Below, in pieces: positions 1-14,300 of a stretch of DNA of 64,000 nucleotides (position 1 is its first letter; each line of letters begins with the position of its first letter). Source of the DNA: Anseranas semipalmata (taxonomy: Eukaryota > Chordata > Aves > Anseriformes > Anseranatidae); assembly GCA_013399115.1 (NCBI GenBank), contig VXAA01002214.1:437593-501592 (forward strand). Direction: 5' to 3'. The notes under the pieces are model-generated. The model was not told the origin of the DNA, searched no databases, and worked only from the letters and a program-made list of their open reading frames with translations. A program made the translations under genes and the position numbers.

Positions 1-362
1 TATCGACGGCCTTCTGCATACAATTGTCCTTACAACTTGAAGCAATTATCAAATACAGTTTAGTAATAAGAAAAATCCTTTCAGTGATGAAAAAATACTT
101 AAACTCCATCGAAGTACTGCTTTATAATTAACTATACATAAGAAATTACTTATCCTTCTGTCTCAAATATATTTAATGCTCACTGTTTTCAAAGATGGCC
201 ATTTTTCAAAAAGTAACTGCATTACACCCCTTTGAAATTAAATAGTTAAATCCCAGTGCTGGTGACAAGTATACAGCAAATTAACTTCATTCTTTGCAGA
301 GATTGAAACTAATTCTCTGGATGAAGATCTAGACGTTCACGCAGTTTCAGCTTTCCTGTAGA
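1..362 (-). other. LSM14A: LSM14A 3' UTR, runs off the left edge
   Basis: AT-rich sequence downstream of the stop codon. No AATAAA (TTTATT on the plus strand) is seen in this stretch, so polyadenylation probably lies beyond the window. Confidence 0.7.
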
Positions 363-386
363 CTATGCAGCAACTTTGTTGTCTTT
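363..386 (-). CDS. LSM14A: LSM14A coding exon 10 (C-terminal tail and stop)
   Basis: Acceptor CCTCTAG, then KDNKVAA and TAG. This matches one of the two C-terminal tails known for LSM14A. The other tail, ending KTTAFGP, was not found in the intron between 387 and 2237. Confidence 0.92.
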   Translation of the reverse strand, partial: KDNKVAA

Positions 387-3300
387 CTAGAGGGAACAAC
401 AGTAGAATGTTACAATTAATTTTGCAAAAACAAAAATGACAGATTAATTTGGGTAACAGCACTGGGAGAAGATGCACTCTGATGGCTACTTCCCATCTTC
501 TGAAATCAGAAAGGAGACCTCTCTGTAACCGTATTAGCATCTGGTCAAAGCACCCTCAGTCTGGCATACGCTGAAGCGGCTACTCGCTGACTAGAACTGT
601 GGCACAAATCCTCTGTCTTTGCACCATCTCCTACTTATCTGGAAAGCTGTGAAACTCTTTAATTCACAAATTCCAACCTTTCATCTTCAACTCCTCATTT
701 CAATTCATGCTAAACTACCAAAAGTATCTTTAAATCACAGGACTAATTCTTGCAATTTAATAAAGGAATGACTGAGGGACAACCAGAAATCTTCCGTTAT
801 GAAAAAAGGCTTCTTACTATTTTTAATTAAAGTAAATAAATATATAAATCTCAACCAGAAAGCAAGGATTTTACACTGCAAAATTCTAAGTGCTCGCTAA
901 GTAAGCTACCAGAAACAGTTCTTCTGTCCGAGTCAGAATGTAAAAGTCTACACTCACTTGCATCAGTTTGGTTAATTACATTTGGTACTGATTCTGAACA
1001 GTATTATTTCTGTTCCTTCACAGGCTAACATTAAAGTTGAACATAATGTCAAGAAAAATGACTTGCGCTGAAATTACGAAAAGATTTTAGTTTTGCAAGC
1101 AACTCAGCTCTCTTCATTTACATAGTCTGTCTGGTCAATTAGCATTGATAAAAAGCAGAATTTAGGTTGTTTCTAAGAAAAAGGAAGTGCACCTGAGATA
1201 CCACTAGCACAGAATACATTGCTTTGCTAGCTGAGGGTGGCATCTAACTCTTGCCGTTCCTCTGAATGGCTGATAGGAACAGGAGCTAAGATCTTCAACA
1301 TGAAACAGAAAAATGGACGTCTTGATAGTTTTGCAAAAGCAACAAACTGCCCAAGTATACTATAAAAGGAAGATTACGCTTTTTAGACAACATCTTGCAC
1401 AACAAATTACTATTTCTATGCTTGCATGATGATGAAAGCATGTTTGTGCATCAGGTTACTTCAGTTAACAGGCTTACGTGCTGGTTTTGCATAATGCTTA
1501 AACTTCAAGCCTCATTCATATTCAACTAAAATGAAAATAATAATTTTAATCTTGAAAACCACCGTCTCTGTGGGATGGGCAGGTATCTTTTTGATTTTTC
1601 ATGCTTGATCTCTCACAGTTCCTTTTTACTATATGAGTAGCTGAAAAAAGTCAATCTTGCCTTAGCTTTCCCAATAGCTATTTAACAATAGCTTAACATA
1701 ATTACAAGAACTGTATTAACTTACACAAATCAAGTATTTTTTGACCTGCCTTTTGCAAAAAGTCATCTCTACACTTAAGTAACTTCAATTACTCTATTTT
1801 AGGGGTTATATAAGATATTAGAAGTACATAAGCTTTGTGCCAACTCATTCACAAAAAAGTCAAAGAAGTTCCTTGCATCCTATAAACCAGTTAAATTTCT
1901 CCCTCTCAGCCTTTACATTTTTCAATATTGATTAGAAAAATGCTCGCGATTCTTATTTTGAATACTTAACTCTGCAGACCTTTTACATTTTTCTTCAAAT
2001 TCAGCTACAGAACAAATATTTAGGGCATCTGAAGAAAGATGTCTTTCAGTTTTGGTTGCTGTTGATGGTAAAACATGCAAAGTAACAAAAATTAACAGAT
2101 TTTCAATTAAATAATTCAGTCTATCTGCAAAATACTATTCAAGAACTTCTAGTCCAACGTCAAAACTAAAAGCAAGAGTTTTACCACTAGTTTCCAGGGC
2201 AGTTGATCAGGTCATAGTAAGATTAAATATATTTTACCCTATATTCAAAGTCAGCAAACTCCCTGCCTCCACGACCTCCTCTGAATCCACCACGAAATCC
2301 GCGGGGGGCAGTGAAGCCACCTCTTCCACCTCCTCGCCCTCTTCCACCACGGAAACCAATCCCCCCTCTGCCTCGGAACCCTCCACGGCCACGATTGGGA
2401 CGCAGCGGTATTCCAAAGGTCTCTGCATTCAGTCTTCTTTCCTCAGCCCAGGTCGGTCGCCGCTCCCTGCCACACACAAAGGAGCAAGGATTGATTACCT
2501 GTTTTAAAACACTTCAGAATGAAGATTGCCTGGCTTTGTTAGAATTGCCAGGAAGCCAATGAAATGAAAAACGATGCATTACCACATTGTAAATCTCAAA
2601 ATTATGCCTTTGCAAGAATCTAGATGTCTGCCACAACTCATTTAACTCAACAAAAAGGGATATGTTACAGTATTGGTTATAAATTGATAATACTTTAAGT
2701 TTGCTATAGACAAGGACACAGCCTGTGTTGTCTGCACACAGCATAATATAATAAATAAGTAAGAGCTGCCTGCAATTTAAAAACCAGGAAACAAAGTAAG
2801 AGTTTGCAGTTACATATATTAATCTTATCTAGCTGTCAGTAAAACAAAACAAAACCTACCCTCACACTCTGTAATTCAAACTCGGTCAACAATCCACATC
2901 ATCTTGCCTAATAAAAGCTTATCTTTGCTGTTGCCTTTTTTATTTTCCTGTATTCCTATCTTCCCATTCAAACAATAATACTGGCCAAGATAGTTATGTA
3001 ATCTACTTAGAAACCATTAACAAATCACAGTCCTGATTGATTTAACTAAGGTGATAATTCTGTAGCAAAACGAAAAAAATAACTTCAGTATATCTGGAAA
3101 GAAGTTCTGCAATATGTACACTCAGTTCTAGTAGCATGCTTCTAAAACAGTGGTTAAAAATATCTTGCTACTAATGTATTGCATTTGCACACTGAGAAAG
3201 AAAATTGTGCGTTCATATTCCTGTTTTATTTTGTCCACTGCATGTGGATTTAACCTTTACTCACTTTTGATTCAGAGCTCATTGTAATGAGTAGTGCCAA

Positions 3301-5313
3301 TACTACCTTAGGACACCAGCATGCATGAAGTAGGCTAACAGCTTTCCCTTACAGGCCATACCTATTGTCATCACAGGAGATGTTATCAAAGAAGGATTTG
3401 GTTTTGTCATAGTAGCAGTTGGGTCCAAGTGGATCTTCCTCATCTGCATTCCCTTCACTATTTTGGGTATCAACACCTGAGTCACCTTTGTCCTCTCCAT
3501 TTATGGGCTTCTCTGGTTTCTCCAGTTTGTCTTCTGGAAAACAAAAGTAAACAGAAGCCTTCCAGACCATCAGACTAAACAAAGCAGCAATGTTAACTTA
3601 TTCCAACACACACAGACACACACACAGACACACACACAATACCGAGTGTTCAAAAGTATGAAAAACCTTCCTAAATAGAATGTGGATGTCAAAAAATCTG
3701 ACACATGAGTTGGGATGTTTTCCTGCTGCTGTCTGGAGGTTTAATATCCTCTATATTCTTTATGGGTTTAAAAACAAACAAACAAACAAAAAGAATAAAA
3801 CCATGGTAGAATGGATCTGATAGTTACCTATTTTATAACCTCCTAACTACCTCTTTTCCATACTTAAAAGCCTTACTCAGTCATTCCTCTTGCAAAAGCC
3901 AGTCCATGGTTTTGCTTGCCTTTGTTACCCTTCTCCCTTGTCTTATGACTCCACTGTCTCTTTTGAGACACAGGGCCAGCACTCAAGATACACCATGAAT
4001 TGACTCTATGCTATATTCCTTTCCTAATAATGCCTGAAGTTCCACTTATTGTTTCACTTGGTACTGAAAAAGAAGCTGATGGTTCCACAGAACTATCCGT
4101 TATGATCCTGAAGTCTCATTCCTAAATGCTTACAGCTCAAATCTCACAATACCATGTGTGAACTTCAGATATTCCCCTCTACCCATCCACAACTCACACA
4201 CACACACACACACACACTACCACTCACTCTGCTCATAAGGTGTTTCTATAATTCTTTATTAGAATTCCCTTTGCTCTTTATTATTCTGAAAAATTAAGTA
4301 TCAACAGCAAACTCATCATTTATATGTCAACTCATTATCTAAAAATTATCCAGAAGAGGCAAGCACCAGAGAACAGATCCTATGGGATTCTACTGGTGAT
4401 TTTTCTCTACACTGAAATCTCACCATTAATTCCTACCTTTTAGCCAATCATCTACCCAAATAGGGAACTCCCTATCTTATACGGTAGCTATTTTCTCCAA
4501 AAAATAGTAGCGGCAATGTAAACAACAGGTGGCTGGTCACAAGAGAATGAGGTAATTAAAACAGAAACCTGTCAGAAAACAAAATAGAAGTGCTGGCAGC
4601 ATGGACCTGAACTACTCCTGTGTTTCTTTGGAAAATGGTAAAAGCAAAGAAATGCCAGAAACTTTTATAGATTGAAGCCCTCATTCGTTCTCCAGCAAAG
4701 TTCTGATCCCAAACTCATGTTTTTGTTATTACTTTTGATCTATTAATAATTGAAAACATAAATATGGATTTTCTTTTATTGCATCTTCTCCAGAACTCAG
4801 AAGTACATTCACACTATTGGGACTTCCGCTCAAGCAATCTGCATTTTTAACTGACAGACTTGTTAAAGCATGCCATGTATTTGCCAGTTAAAATTCTTTC
4901 AAAACCCAGACTTAAATGTTAATCCAAGTACTTAATGAATTAAATAGATGATCCCAGTTTACTTGTCAATTGATTTCTTTTCCCCATGACCACAAACAAG
5001 ACTTAGTAGGTCATACCTCTTAAAAGCTGTTTCCCCACAGTAGTATTAAAACTTTAAACAGCAAGACATGCTTATTTTACCATGCTTAGATCTAAAGCAA
5101 GAATTGGTTTACCTTTTAGTTTAAGTTTACTATGAAATTCTCTATCAATTTCCTCCTTGTTGAATTGTGCATTTGCACTTTCGAAGTCGAAGTCCTTCTC
5201 AAACTTCATTGGACCATCCCTCCTAATACCAAATCTTCCTCGGCCCCCTCGGTGACCTCCACGGCCTCTCCGTGCTGAAGAAGCACCTGGAACTAAAAGA
5301 GGGAAATTCTGTT

Positions 5314-5344
<31 letters not shown>

Positions 5345-8300
5345 CCTTTAGGGTAAAATTCCTAGGGTAAAAATTTGGGACTTCATGCATCCTGCACTTT
5401 TGTTGTTAAAAGTCCTGTTGGAACAGCTTATAATTTGTAAATTCACTTACAGTGAATATGGCAATGACATAGAAAGCAAAATACACTAACCTTGGGTACT
5501 AAAAGACTTCCTAGATGTTAATAAAAGCTTTCTGAAGAAGAGATAAAATGCTGATGTGTTTTTAGTCAAGTATTCCTGTAGCAAGTTACCAGGTTTTATT
5601 TCATGCTATTATGTTTATAAATCCATGAATACTACTTGTTTATTTTGTATTTTTATTCAAATCATTTAAAATAGAACAACCAGAAGATACTTCTCTTCAG
5701 TGTTGACTTTTTGTGCTTGTATTACTCTGATCCAATGCAAAATTATTGTTACCCACTAGAAACACCTCTGTGAAAGCATTCTAAATACATAAGTTCTATA
5801 TTATAATCTGAACTGCAAGGTTTCTGAACACTAGAAACAAAGTCTTAGCACTTCTCGAAGTACACTTAATCTGTATTTTTAGCAGACTTTTAAAAAAAAT
5901 TAGTCATTGAAGTCTGAAACTAGAATGATAGCTATTTCTCAAAACAAGATTTACCAATTTGTCGTTTGTTTTCATTTCTGAGTTCATTTTCTGATCTTGA
6001 AACCTTGTGTGCTTCAGCTAAAGTTGGAGATAAAAAGATCATTTGTTTATCCAATTAGGTATTTTCTATCATACTTACGTATATAGCTATATAGTTCAGA
6101 TTTTCAAAAAATCTAGACGTATGAAAATAAAATATGAGTTTAACTTCTTGAAGAAAAAAAATATGTTTGACTTAAAAAAATATATGTATATATTTTTATT
6201 TTGTAAAAAATATTTTATTCATATATATATATATATATATGAAAATTCCTACACGTTAACCTTAAATAGAGTACTTCAGCTGTGTATGGAAGAAAAGAAC
6301 CCACATGAAAATCATCCAAAGGTACCTCGTCTGTGCTCTTGATTCTCTAACGATTTTTGGCTAGCTGACACCATAGGTCTGGCTGGTACAGGACTCCTCC
6401 TTCCAACTGGTGCTGGAGTAGGCAAGTGGGCTGAAGCTGTTTGTACTGCTTGTTCCATGGTGGGGCTCCTTCTCAAATGATCTATCTGAGGGCTTGAACG
6501 ACCTGAAGGAAAAAGAAAAAAAAAAAAAAAAAGTTATTTCTCACCCACAAATTCAAGTTACTGGTCTCAACCAATCTAGACTGACAGGTTTATCTGCCTT
6601 ACCAGTCAAGACAGCTGTGTCCAAAGAGGAAATAAATATTTCTGCACCCTCAGATCCACTAATCCAGAATGAAGGATATTTAGCAATTCCCCTTCCCCCA
6701 GTCTAAAAGAAAAAAATGGGTAGGACAATTAATCCCTACCAACACACATCCATGATGTGCATTTAGCTGTGAATGAAATTCTTTGATTGATTGGAGGGAT
6801 AAATACTCTTTCTGCTTCCCTGGAAAGCCAAGTGGAAAGTGACTGCTCCCAAAAGCAGAGAGATGGTTATGACACAAATTTCATTTCATCTAGCACAATG
6901 CTGTATGTTCACTGCAAGATAATAAATAGTGATGGCTAGCGTCAGGCATAATGCAGATGAAGGAGCTGTGAAAGCTTCCCCACAAAGTGCTCTTCATACA
7001 TTTTAATTTGCAGCATGAGTGACTGGGGCCAGAAGCATGTATAGAATGGAGACACCTGATCTGACCAGGCAAATTTATGACATGATACAGATAAATCTGC
7101 TGAGAAATTAGCGTGATGAGACTCAAGTCTTGAGAACTAAAAGAGAAGAATAAGTATCCCATAAAAAGTAAACAAAACAAAAACAAAATAACAACACATG
7201 TATGATCTAAAAGGAAGAAATTTTTAAAAGCAAACACAGAGAAACTTGCTGGTGCCCCACTGGAAATTTTGTGGCAGAATGTTTGCTCATCTGGAGCATA
7301 GGTCATGTATTAAATCCAAAAACACAGGTTTTAATTTCATCTACAGAAAATCAAACTACACTTTCAAGAGAGAAAAAAGCTCAGCATAATTAATTAATTC
7401 AACAAACTAGAATCTATTTTTGGTAATCCACTCAACCATTCCTTGAAAGCTGTCCTTATTAGTTCACAGATTTCAACTAGAATTTAGGAAAAAAATGTTT
7501 GCTATAAGCAAAGTGTTTTGACTGTTAACATGACTGCACAAACTTGAAAAAAGCATGAGGACTATATGTTTATACACACTTTTAGTCACAGCAATGAAAA
7601 CCGGAAGAGCAGGAAATAATGCCTTTTGGAGTTTGAGGAGCAGCCTTAACACATTTTCATGACAAGTGAGGGTGAAGTTGCTTCACATTTAGTTTCTTTC
7701 CTCTTTGCCACTCAAAAAAGCATCAAGAATTATCCTTATTGCTGCTCCTTTCTTTCTGCAATATTACACAAGAAACCGTGCAGTTTCTATTACTGTTGAC
7801 TTAACTGTCAACGTGACCATCTTTACCAGCATTCAGGTCTGCTGTCAATTTTATGTAAATACACATTAATAAAAAAAATACCTTTAGGAATAAAGATTTA
7901 AAAAATTGCAGACTGAAGGACTTCACAATTCAAACAGCATGAAGTATCTTGAGCTTTGTCATACTGTCAAAAAACTAGATAGCAAATTTCCACTTGTACC
8001 TATTCGCTAAAATTATTCAATTGAAGTAAGTCTTACTTCCTCAATACAGGTGTTTTAAAAATAACTAATGCATTGCTAACACAGTTACCTATGCAGCATA
8101 CCTAGATGTATGAAAACACATTTAAAGAGCAAACACTCTCAGTGTTTTGTTGTCTTAATACCAAATGTTTTTGCAACAGAACCAAGTTGTTGGGTTAACA
8201 TTTCTGGCAACAACCTAAATCGCAGTGATTGAGGAAATGATCAGGAAAAAAAATACAAACAAACCACAGTTATTCAAAATGATTTACCTTGAGACATCTG

Positions 8301-11300
8301 TGTTTTTAGTGATCTTGCATCTGTTGTAAATGCAGAACCAACTGCAGTGCTCTGGGACATGCTACCACTTGCTGAAGAGTCTGTTCCAAAAGACGTTAAA
8401 GAACCTCCTGCTTTGAAAGAAATAATATAGTTGTAAAATCTGGTTTAGACTTTTCTCCATTTTTTTTAAATTAAACTAAATGATTAGTGAAGCCATATTA
8501 TTCAGATATTCTAGAATACACAGAGCACCTGCTCCCCACCCCCCACTTAAGTTTAATGTAATGTACATACTCTTAACAGGTTGGTAGGACTGTAATACCT
8601 TGCTGCTTTTTATTAAAAAAAATATAATAATAATAAAAAAAAAAAATAATAATAATAATAACAACACTGCTAACTTTAACATCACAAGCACTAACATAGC
8701 ATGGCCATGATATTATCTTACAGAATAATACACAAATGCTATTCGTATATATTTCAACTTTTTATCTTTCTAACAAAAATATGACTGTCAACTTTTATTT
8801 ATTAGTATCAAGTTATGGCCAGTTCTGCAGCCTTCCTTTCACATGACTAGCATTTTTAGTAACAAGAGTAACATTGTCAACATAACAGTTACATGAACAC
8901 AAGTTCTTATGTGATAAAATAAAAGGTGAAATACAAAAAAAAAAAAAAGCTTTGAAACTACATAGGAGCACCTTTGTTCTCTTTTCTCACTCCCAAAGAT
9001 GAAGGTTTTCACCTTCAGGATTACTGCAAGCTATTAGCTGCATTTCACTAAATAAATATACTAAAGATCACTAAAGATCAGTTTAATCTTAAATACAAAC
9101 ATAGGTTCTGATTAATACTAGGAAAACACATTTTTATGAACATGGAAGATTAAAAGGGAAATAAATTCTAAAGGATTAAGACCAAAATTTAGAAACTCCA
9201 GAACGTTTAGTGTTTTAACTCCTTTTAAAATTTTCAGCCATCACTGTAAGTAACACCAGTCAAGTAATACCCATTGTTACCATATTCTATTACAGCTGCA
9301 TTTGTACCAGTGTAACACACACTAGTTGCTAAATTTCCATTGCATGTAAGGCCTCAATTTCCCTGTCTGACTCAAAAATTCTCACCTTAAACCACAGTGA
9401 TGCATCTACTTCACCTCTACACACTGAATGGAAACAACTTAAGATAAGCTTCATGCCTATTTTGTTTCTTTGTAGACTGAGCTCCTTACAGTCATGTGTG
9501 TGGGTTTGGTTTTGTTCTTTAATGCTGGGAATATAAACTGAATGCTCCTTTTACTTCAGAAACTTTCAGGGAGGAATGAGAGTTGGTTGGCAAGTCTTGG
9601 AGCGCATCTGCTATAAAATCTACAGTGGAAAGGAGCGCCTAACACATGCAGCTCACAAATACTTAAAGCAATGGATTTCGTGCCAAGCTAACATCTCATG
9701 AATAACTAGAGGACTGTCCTAGCACATGGACTGTTGAATAATCCAAATCCTTGGTGAAGGCACACACTACCTTGGTCAGCCTAGGAAACCAGATATCCAC
9801 AGCACAGCTATGAGGCTTTTGTGGAGTTGCCGCCTCTACCACTTATGAAATAGAATGAATACAAGATGAATATAATGAATATATATGAAACATAATGAAT
9901 TCATGAATGCATGAACTTTTGCCCACTCATCCGTCTGAGGGCGTTTAGTTCTCAATCATATGAATGCTTGGATTTGAGATGCAAAGGGTATGATAAACTC
10001 ACTATTTCTCAGCTAAACTGTGGGACTAATACAGACTGAAGACTTTGGATCTGCCATTAGGATAAAACATTGACGGACTTGCAAGCACTCATCGCTGTCT
10101 ATACACACGCACATGCAACTTCCCTTATAGGAAAACACAAAATAATAAAAATGAACATACCAACTCCAACAGCGCCAAACTGCTGTCCCACTAGTGGGCT
10201 TGGACTAAACTGACTGTATGCAGGCATTCTGCCAAAAGGACCATAGGACCCCACAGACTGGAATGAAGATGTAGTTGAAGATCCTAGTGAAGACTAAAGA
10301 CAAAAAACACAAGAAGTAGGAAATAGCTCTGCAAGGCAAGAAAGGCAGAAACTATTCATTAAAATTTACCCTAGCACCACAACTGTGGCTAATACATACA
10401 AAGAAACCCCTAACATTCGAGAGCTTGTTTTAATGTCAAGACTTCAACCACTTCAGTGCAGAAGCAAAGACAACACAAAAATAGCGATTTATGCAGATTA
10501 CTCTGCAGGAAAAACTCAAAACAGTCAACAGCAGAAAACATTTTCACAAGTACATATGCAGTTTAGAAAGTGCCTTCCAATGCTACAAACCTGTAAAAAC
10601 AGTACCCTAAAACTTGCAGTCTGTTCCCTGGAACCTCAGATACTGGACTTTGCTTTTGTCAAACACCTGTATAAGCTTTTGTTGGCAAACTTAGAAAATG
10701 TCACATCTTTTCCCTAAAGTTTCAAAAACCACATGACCAATGAAAGACCCTAGCGTACTGGAGGAGAGTGGGGTTATTACTACTATCAGGATTAGCAGCA
10801 ACACAATTCCACAGATCTCAACGAACACCGACAGAAACAGTTGCATCAGATTTAGCAAAAGACCTTAGAGGATTGCAAGTATACTCCTCAAAGAATTCTC
10901 AAGATTTTTATCTTATGAAATAGCTAAACATTAGAAATGTACAAACTTTTGTGTCTAGTGCATTGTGCTAGTTAGATTTAATGTTGATTTTCACAGTTAA
11001 AGATGATTCATAAGAGGAAAAAAAATCTTTCCATTGTCCTTTACACTGGGCAGTGAACTTCAGAGCAATGAAGATTTCAATTTTTAATCAGCTAGAGAGC
11101 ACTTAAAGCTGCTATGTTATATCTTAGGCAATAAACATTTAAAATATGTTTTGACTTACCTGAACAATAGCAGGGTCCTGTGGCAAAGAACACTGAGGCT
11201 TTGGTGGTTCACAGACAGTTAGGTCTTTAATGTCACTACCACGGAATATAATATACTCAAAGACTTCATCACGAGGTGGTATAGGCCTATCAGTTGGTCT

Positions 11301-14300
11301 ATCTTCTGTACCAAAGGAACGAACTGCAAAAGTGGGAAAGGGAAAAATAAAAAACAAACCACCCCACGTTTAACAAAAACGTTTCAAATATACTGTAGAG
11401 ACCAACAGTTTTAAATGAATAAAATTTTGTTGAGCAAAAAATGTAGCATATTCTTTACCTTTATCAACTGCTCAGACAGAAACAAGTAATTTGATCTTAC
11501 AAATCTCAGGTAAAACTCAGGCAGAAAGATGCCTCTTCTGTTCTTTACTAAGACATCACTTGCACTATCAGTCACAGGCTGAATATTTTGATTGTTTTGC
11601 GAGAGTGAGAGGAAGCAGCAAAGCATATATATATATTTTTTGTTTGTTTGTTGGCTAAAGTTAACACCCTTTGGACATTAATTATACCAACAGGAATGCC
11701 AAGTAACAACAAAGGCTGGTAAGTCAGTCCTATGAATCAAGAACTACATGAGCTTACATACTTCATATTATGCATTCGCAAATCAGGAAAAAACTTTATG
11801 CTAATACTACTAGAAATTACGATATTAAAGATGACCTAAAGCAAAGTATTTATCAATAGATTCAAGATCTGAATCAAGATTTAAACTGAAAAAGAGGATC
11901 TCTGTAGTATGTGTAGACAACTTTCACTAAGGAGAACACATTCTACTTGTTAGCATAAGTTTCATATGATTTACATCAAATTAAGTAAACTCACTGGGGC
12001 AGAACTGTCTTCCTGAGAACACCCACATAGTATGCAACGTACTGAAACATTAAATTCATTTTTATGTACTTAGCTGAATTCCAACAATCTTCAGATTGCA
12101 TAATGATGCTTATTATGCTTTTCCCTTTCTACTACATATAATCACTACCTGCATACATGGATAACATCACTTTACTTCCACTATTCTATCCAAGACCTTT
12201 CCTCACCTTAGGACTGCCAACTCTTGCTGAATATAAGATGCAACAACAACAAAGAAACGCTTCCACGAGAGCTTGAGTTTTGTAAGCAAAAATTAACCAA
12301 TAAATTGAAAGAAATGGAGAAGAATAAAATGTCAGTAACATTCTACTGAACATTAACTTGTGTCAGCTTCAACAATCCCTCACAACTGTCTTTGTTCCAG
12401 CATTTTAAGAAGTTTGTTTGTATCGTAAGATACTAGAGGTTATGCTCAGAAAACATCTGTGTTTTGCTTTAATTTACCAGAATAAGTTTTCCCTTCATTT
12501 TCAGATGCATCAACAATTTGGAGACATCATTAGGCACTTATTTGCAGCCATAAAACCTTTAATCAAGAAAAGCAGAGCTTCCTGTAGAGTTGTATAAAGC
12601 AATACTGAGTCATTTCTCAGGCTACACCATCTTCCATCACTGTTGCTTCTTCTAGTACTGCATGAACAGAACTTATCAGCCAAGTATTACAAATCTTTTT
12701 GAGAAGCATAACTGGGGGTTATAGAGATCATTCCACACTACAATAAAAAAAAAAAACATTAACTGGTTACAAATATTTAGTTCACACTTGTATCATCTAC
12801 TGAACTGAATGTCATCAACTTTTCTGTGTATCTGAAAGTCTGCTCTGAATGCTACTATATAGAGTGTTTAAGAGCTGACAAAAGGCATATACTGTTAAGT
12901 GAATTTCAAACCTTTGTTACAAGATAAAATGTCTTCTCTCTACAGAAAAAGACAAGATATCTGAAGCTGAAGAATTTGTAGAAATTAACTCAAAAGTAAT
13001 GCACAACAAAATTAACATTATCAATTGATTGTGTGCTTTATTGCATGCAGTTCATTCTGTTGCTTTTTTTACTCATCAGACCTTCTACTTCAGTCTTGAT
13101 CAAAGATCCACCTTCAGTTTCTGGCCATCCTATATACTCTATTAGATAATTGGTAAATTAACTTGGCCCTTCATCGAATCATTTAACCTGCTGTCTTGGT
13201 AAGTATAACCAAAGTTGATTTTGTATTGGTTTGCTCTGTTCCACACTGAAATGGTTGGTCTAGTAGCCATTTTGTCTAAAGGTGTGCAAAAATGGCCAGA
13301 CTGTGATCGTAAGTTACCGAAATATTTTTTACTTTCTAGCGAAAGTGAAGGAACTAAGCAGTAGTAACGCCACAGAAAAGGGTAGTAAACCAGAGGAATG
13401 CATCTCACCTTTATACAGAAATACTTATCTGATGAACTGTGGAAGAAGTCTGCTTTGAAAGTACTTCTCTTGTAAATCAGAGCTACGCTGCATGCATAAG
13501 TATTTTAGCATTAATAACAACAGCACAAGACACATAAGGGAAACAGTTTTAACACCTGGCAACTAACTTTCTCCATTCTAAACTAATGAAAAAAAGGTGA
13601 ACAACCTAACTTTTGCCCATTAATAGTTTATAAGAGGTAAAGGTATTTTATCATGTCAATAAGGACTCGTCTTTTTCTACATCATAAGATAACGTAAACT
13701 TCAAAATTATTTCCAACATCAAAAATTAGAATTTGCCTTTAACAGCTTCAGCTGTCTATGCAACTAGACCAAGAAACAGCTAACATTGTCTACGCTTTTG
13801 CAACAAAACACATTAAAAGAGTTGATATTAAAAGTTTTTTTTTCTCCACCTCTTCCCTGCCCCAAATCAAACCAGTTTTAGTACAACTTGCTGCAAAATA
13901 GACAGACCATTTTGTCCAATGAAGAAGACTGCATACCCCTCCCCACCAGAAATAAGCTCCTCCTACACGGTGTTCAAACCTTCCTTCTAAAGCAATGTAA
14001 GTAATCACCCCTGAGTCTGATTTCTTTCTGAAGCAAGGAACAAGAACTGCATGTGTGGGGATCTAAGGAAACAGTTCTAAGAAAGGGCTACTCAATGTTT
14101 TTGCAATGTCTACCCTATTTAGGTCCTTCAGATACTGGTATAACGGAGTTTTCAGTTACTTTTAATAAATTGCAAAAGGATAGCTATCCTTACAGTTTCT
14201 TCTTTCCTAGCCTGGATTAGGACTTAACATAATCTGAACTCATTAAAGCAAAAAGTCTTAATATTAAAGGTCATCAATACAGTAGAATATTAGAAAGAAA

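Larger units (their letters stand above)
3534..5112 (-). other. LSM14A intron 7
   Basis: Contains CA-type microsatellites at 3605-3638 and 4195-4218 and a decayed CR1 reverse-transcriptase fragment at about 4285-4515. Nothing else recognised. Confidence 0.85.

Noticed and set aside
2223..2237. LSM14A exon 9 extended to a VKYI ending
   Set aside because: As the main form it is rejected: a good donor ends the exon at 2238 and a KDNKVAA exon with acceptor is present at 363-386. Kept only as a possible retained-intron form.
2234..2562. Alternative frames over the RGG-repeat exon
   Set aside because: Shadow frames of the repetitive RGG coding sequence.
6890..7306. 138-codon minus-strand open frame in LSM14A intron 4
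   Set aside because: It matches no family, lacks splice logic with LSM14A and is rich in Phe/Leu, as expected from AT-rich sequence.
13142..13408. 88-codon minus-strand open frame in LSM14A intron 1
   Set aside because: No recognisable motif, no flanking exon continuity and no sign of a processed pseudogene.
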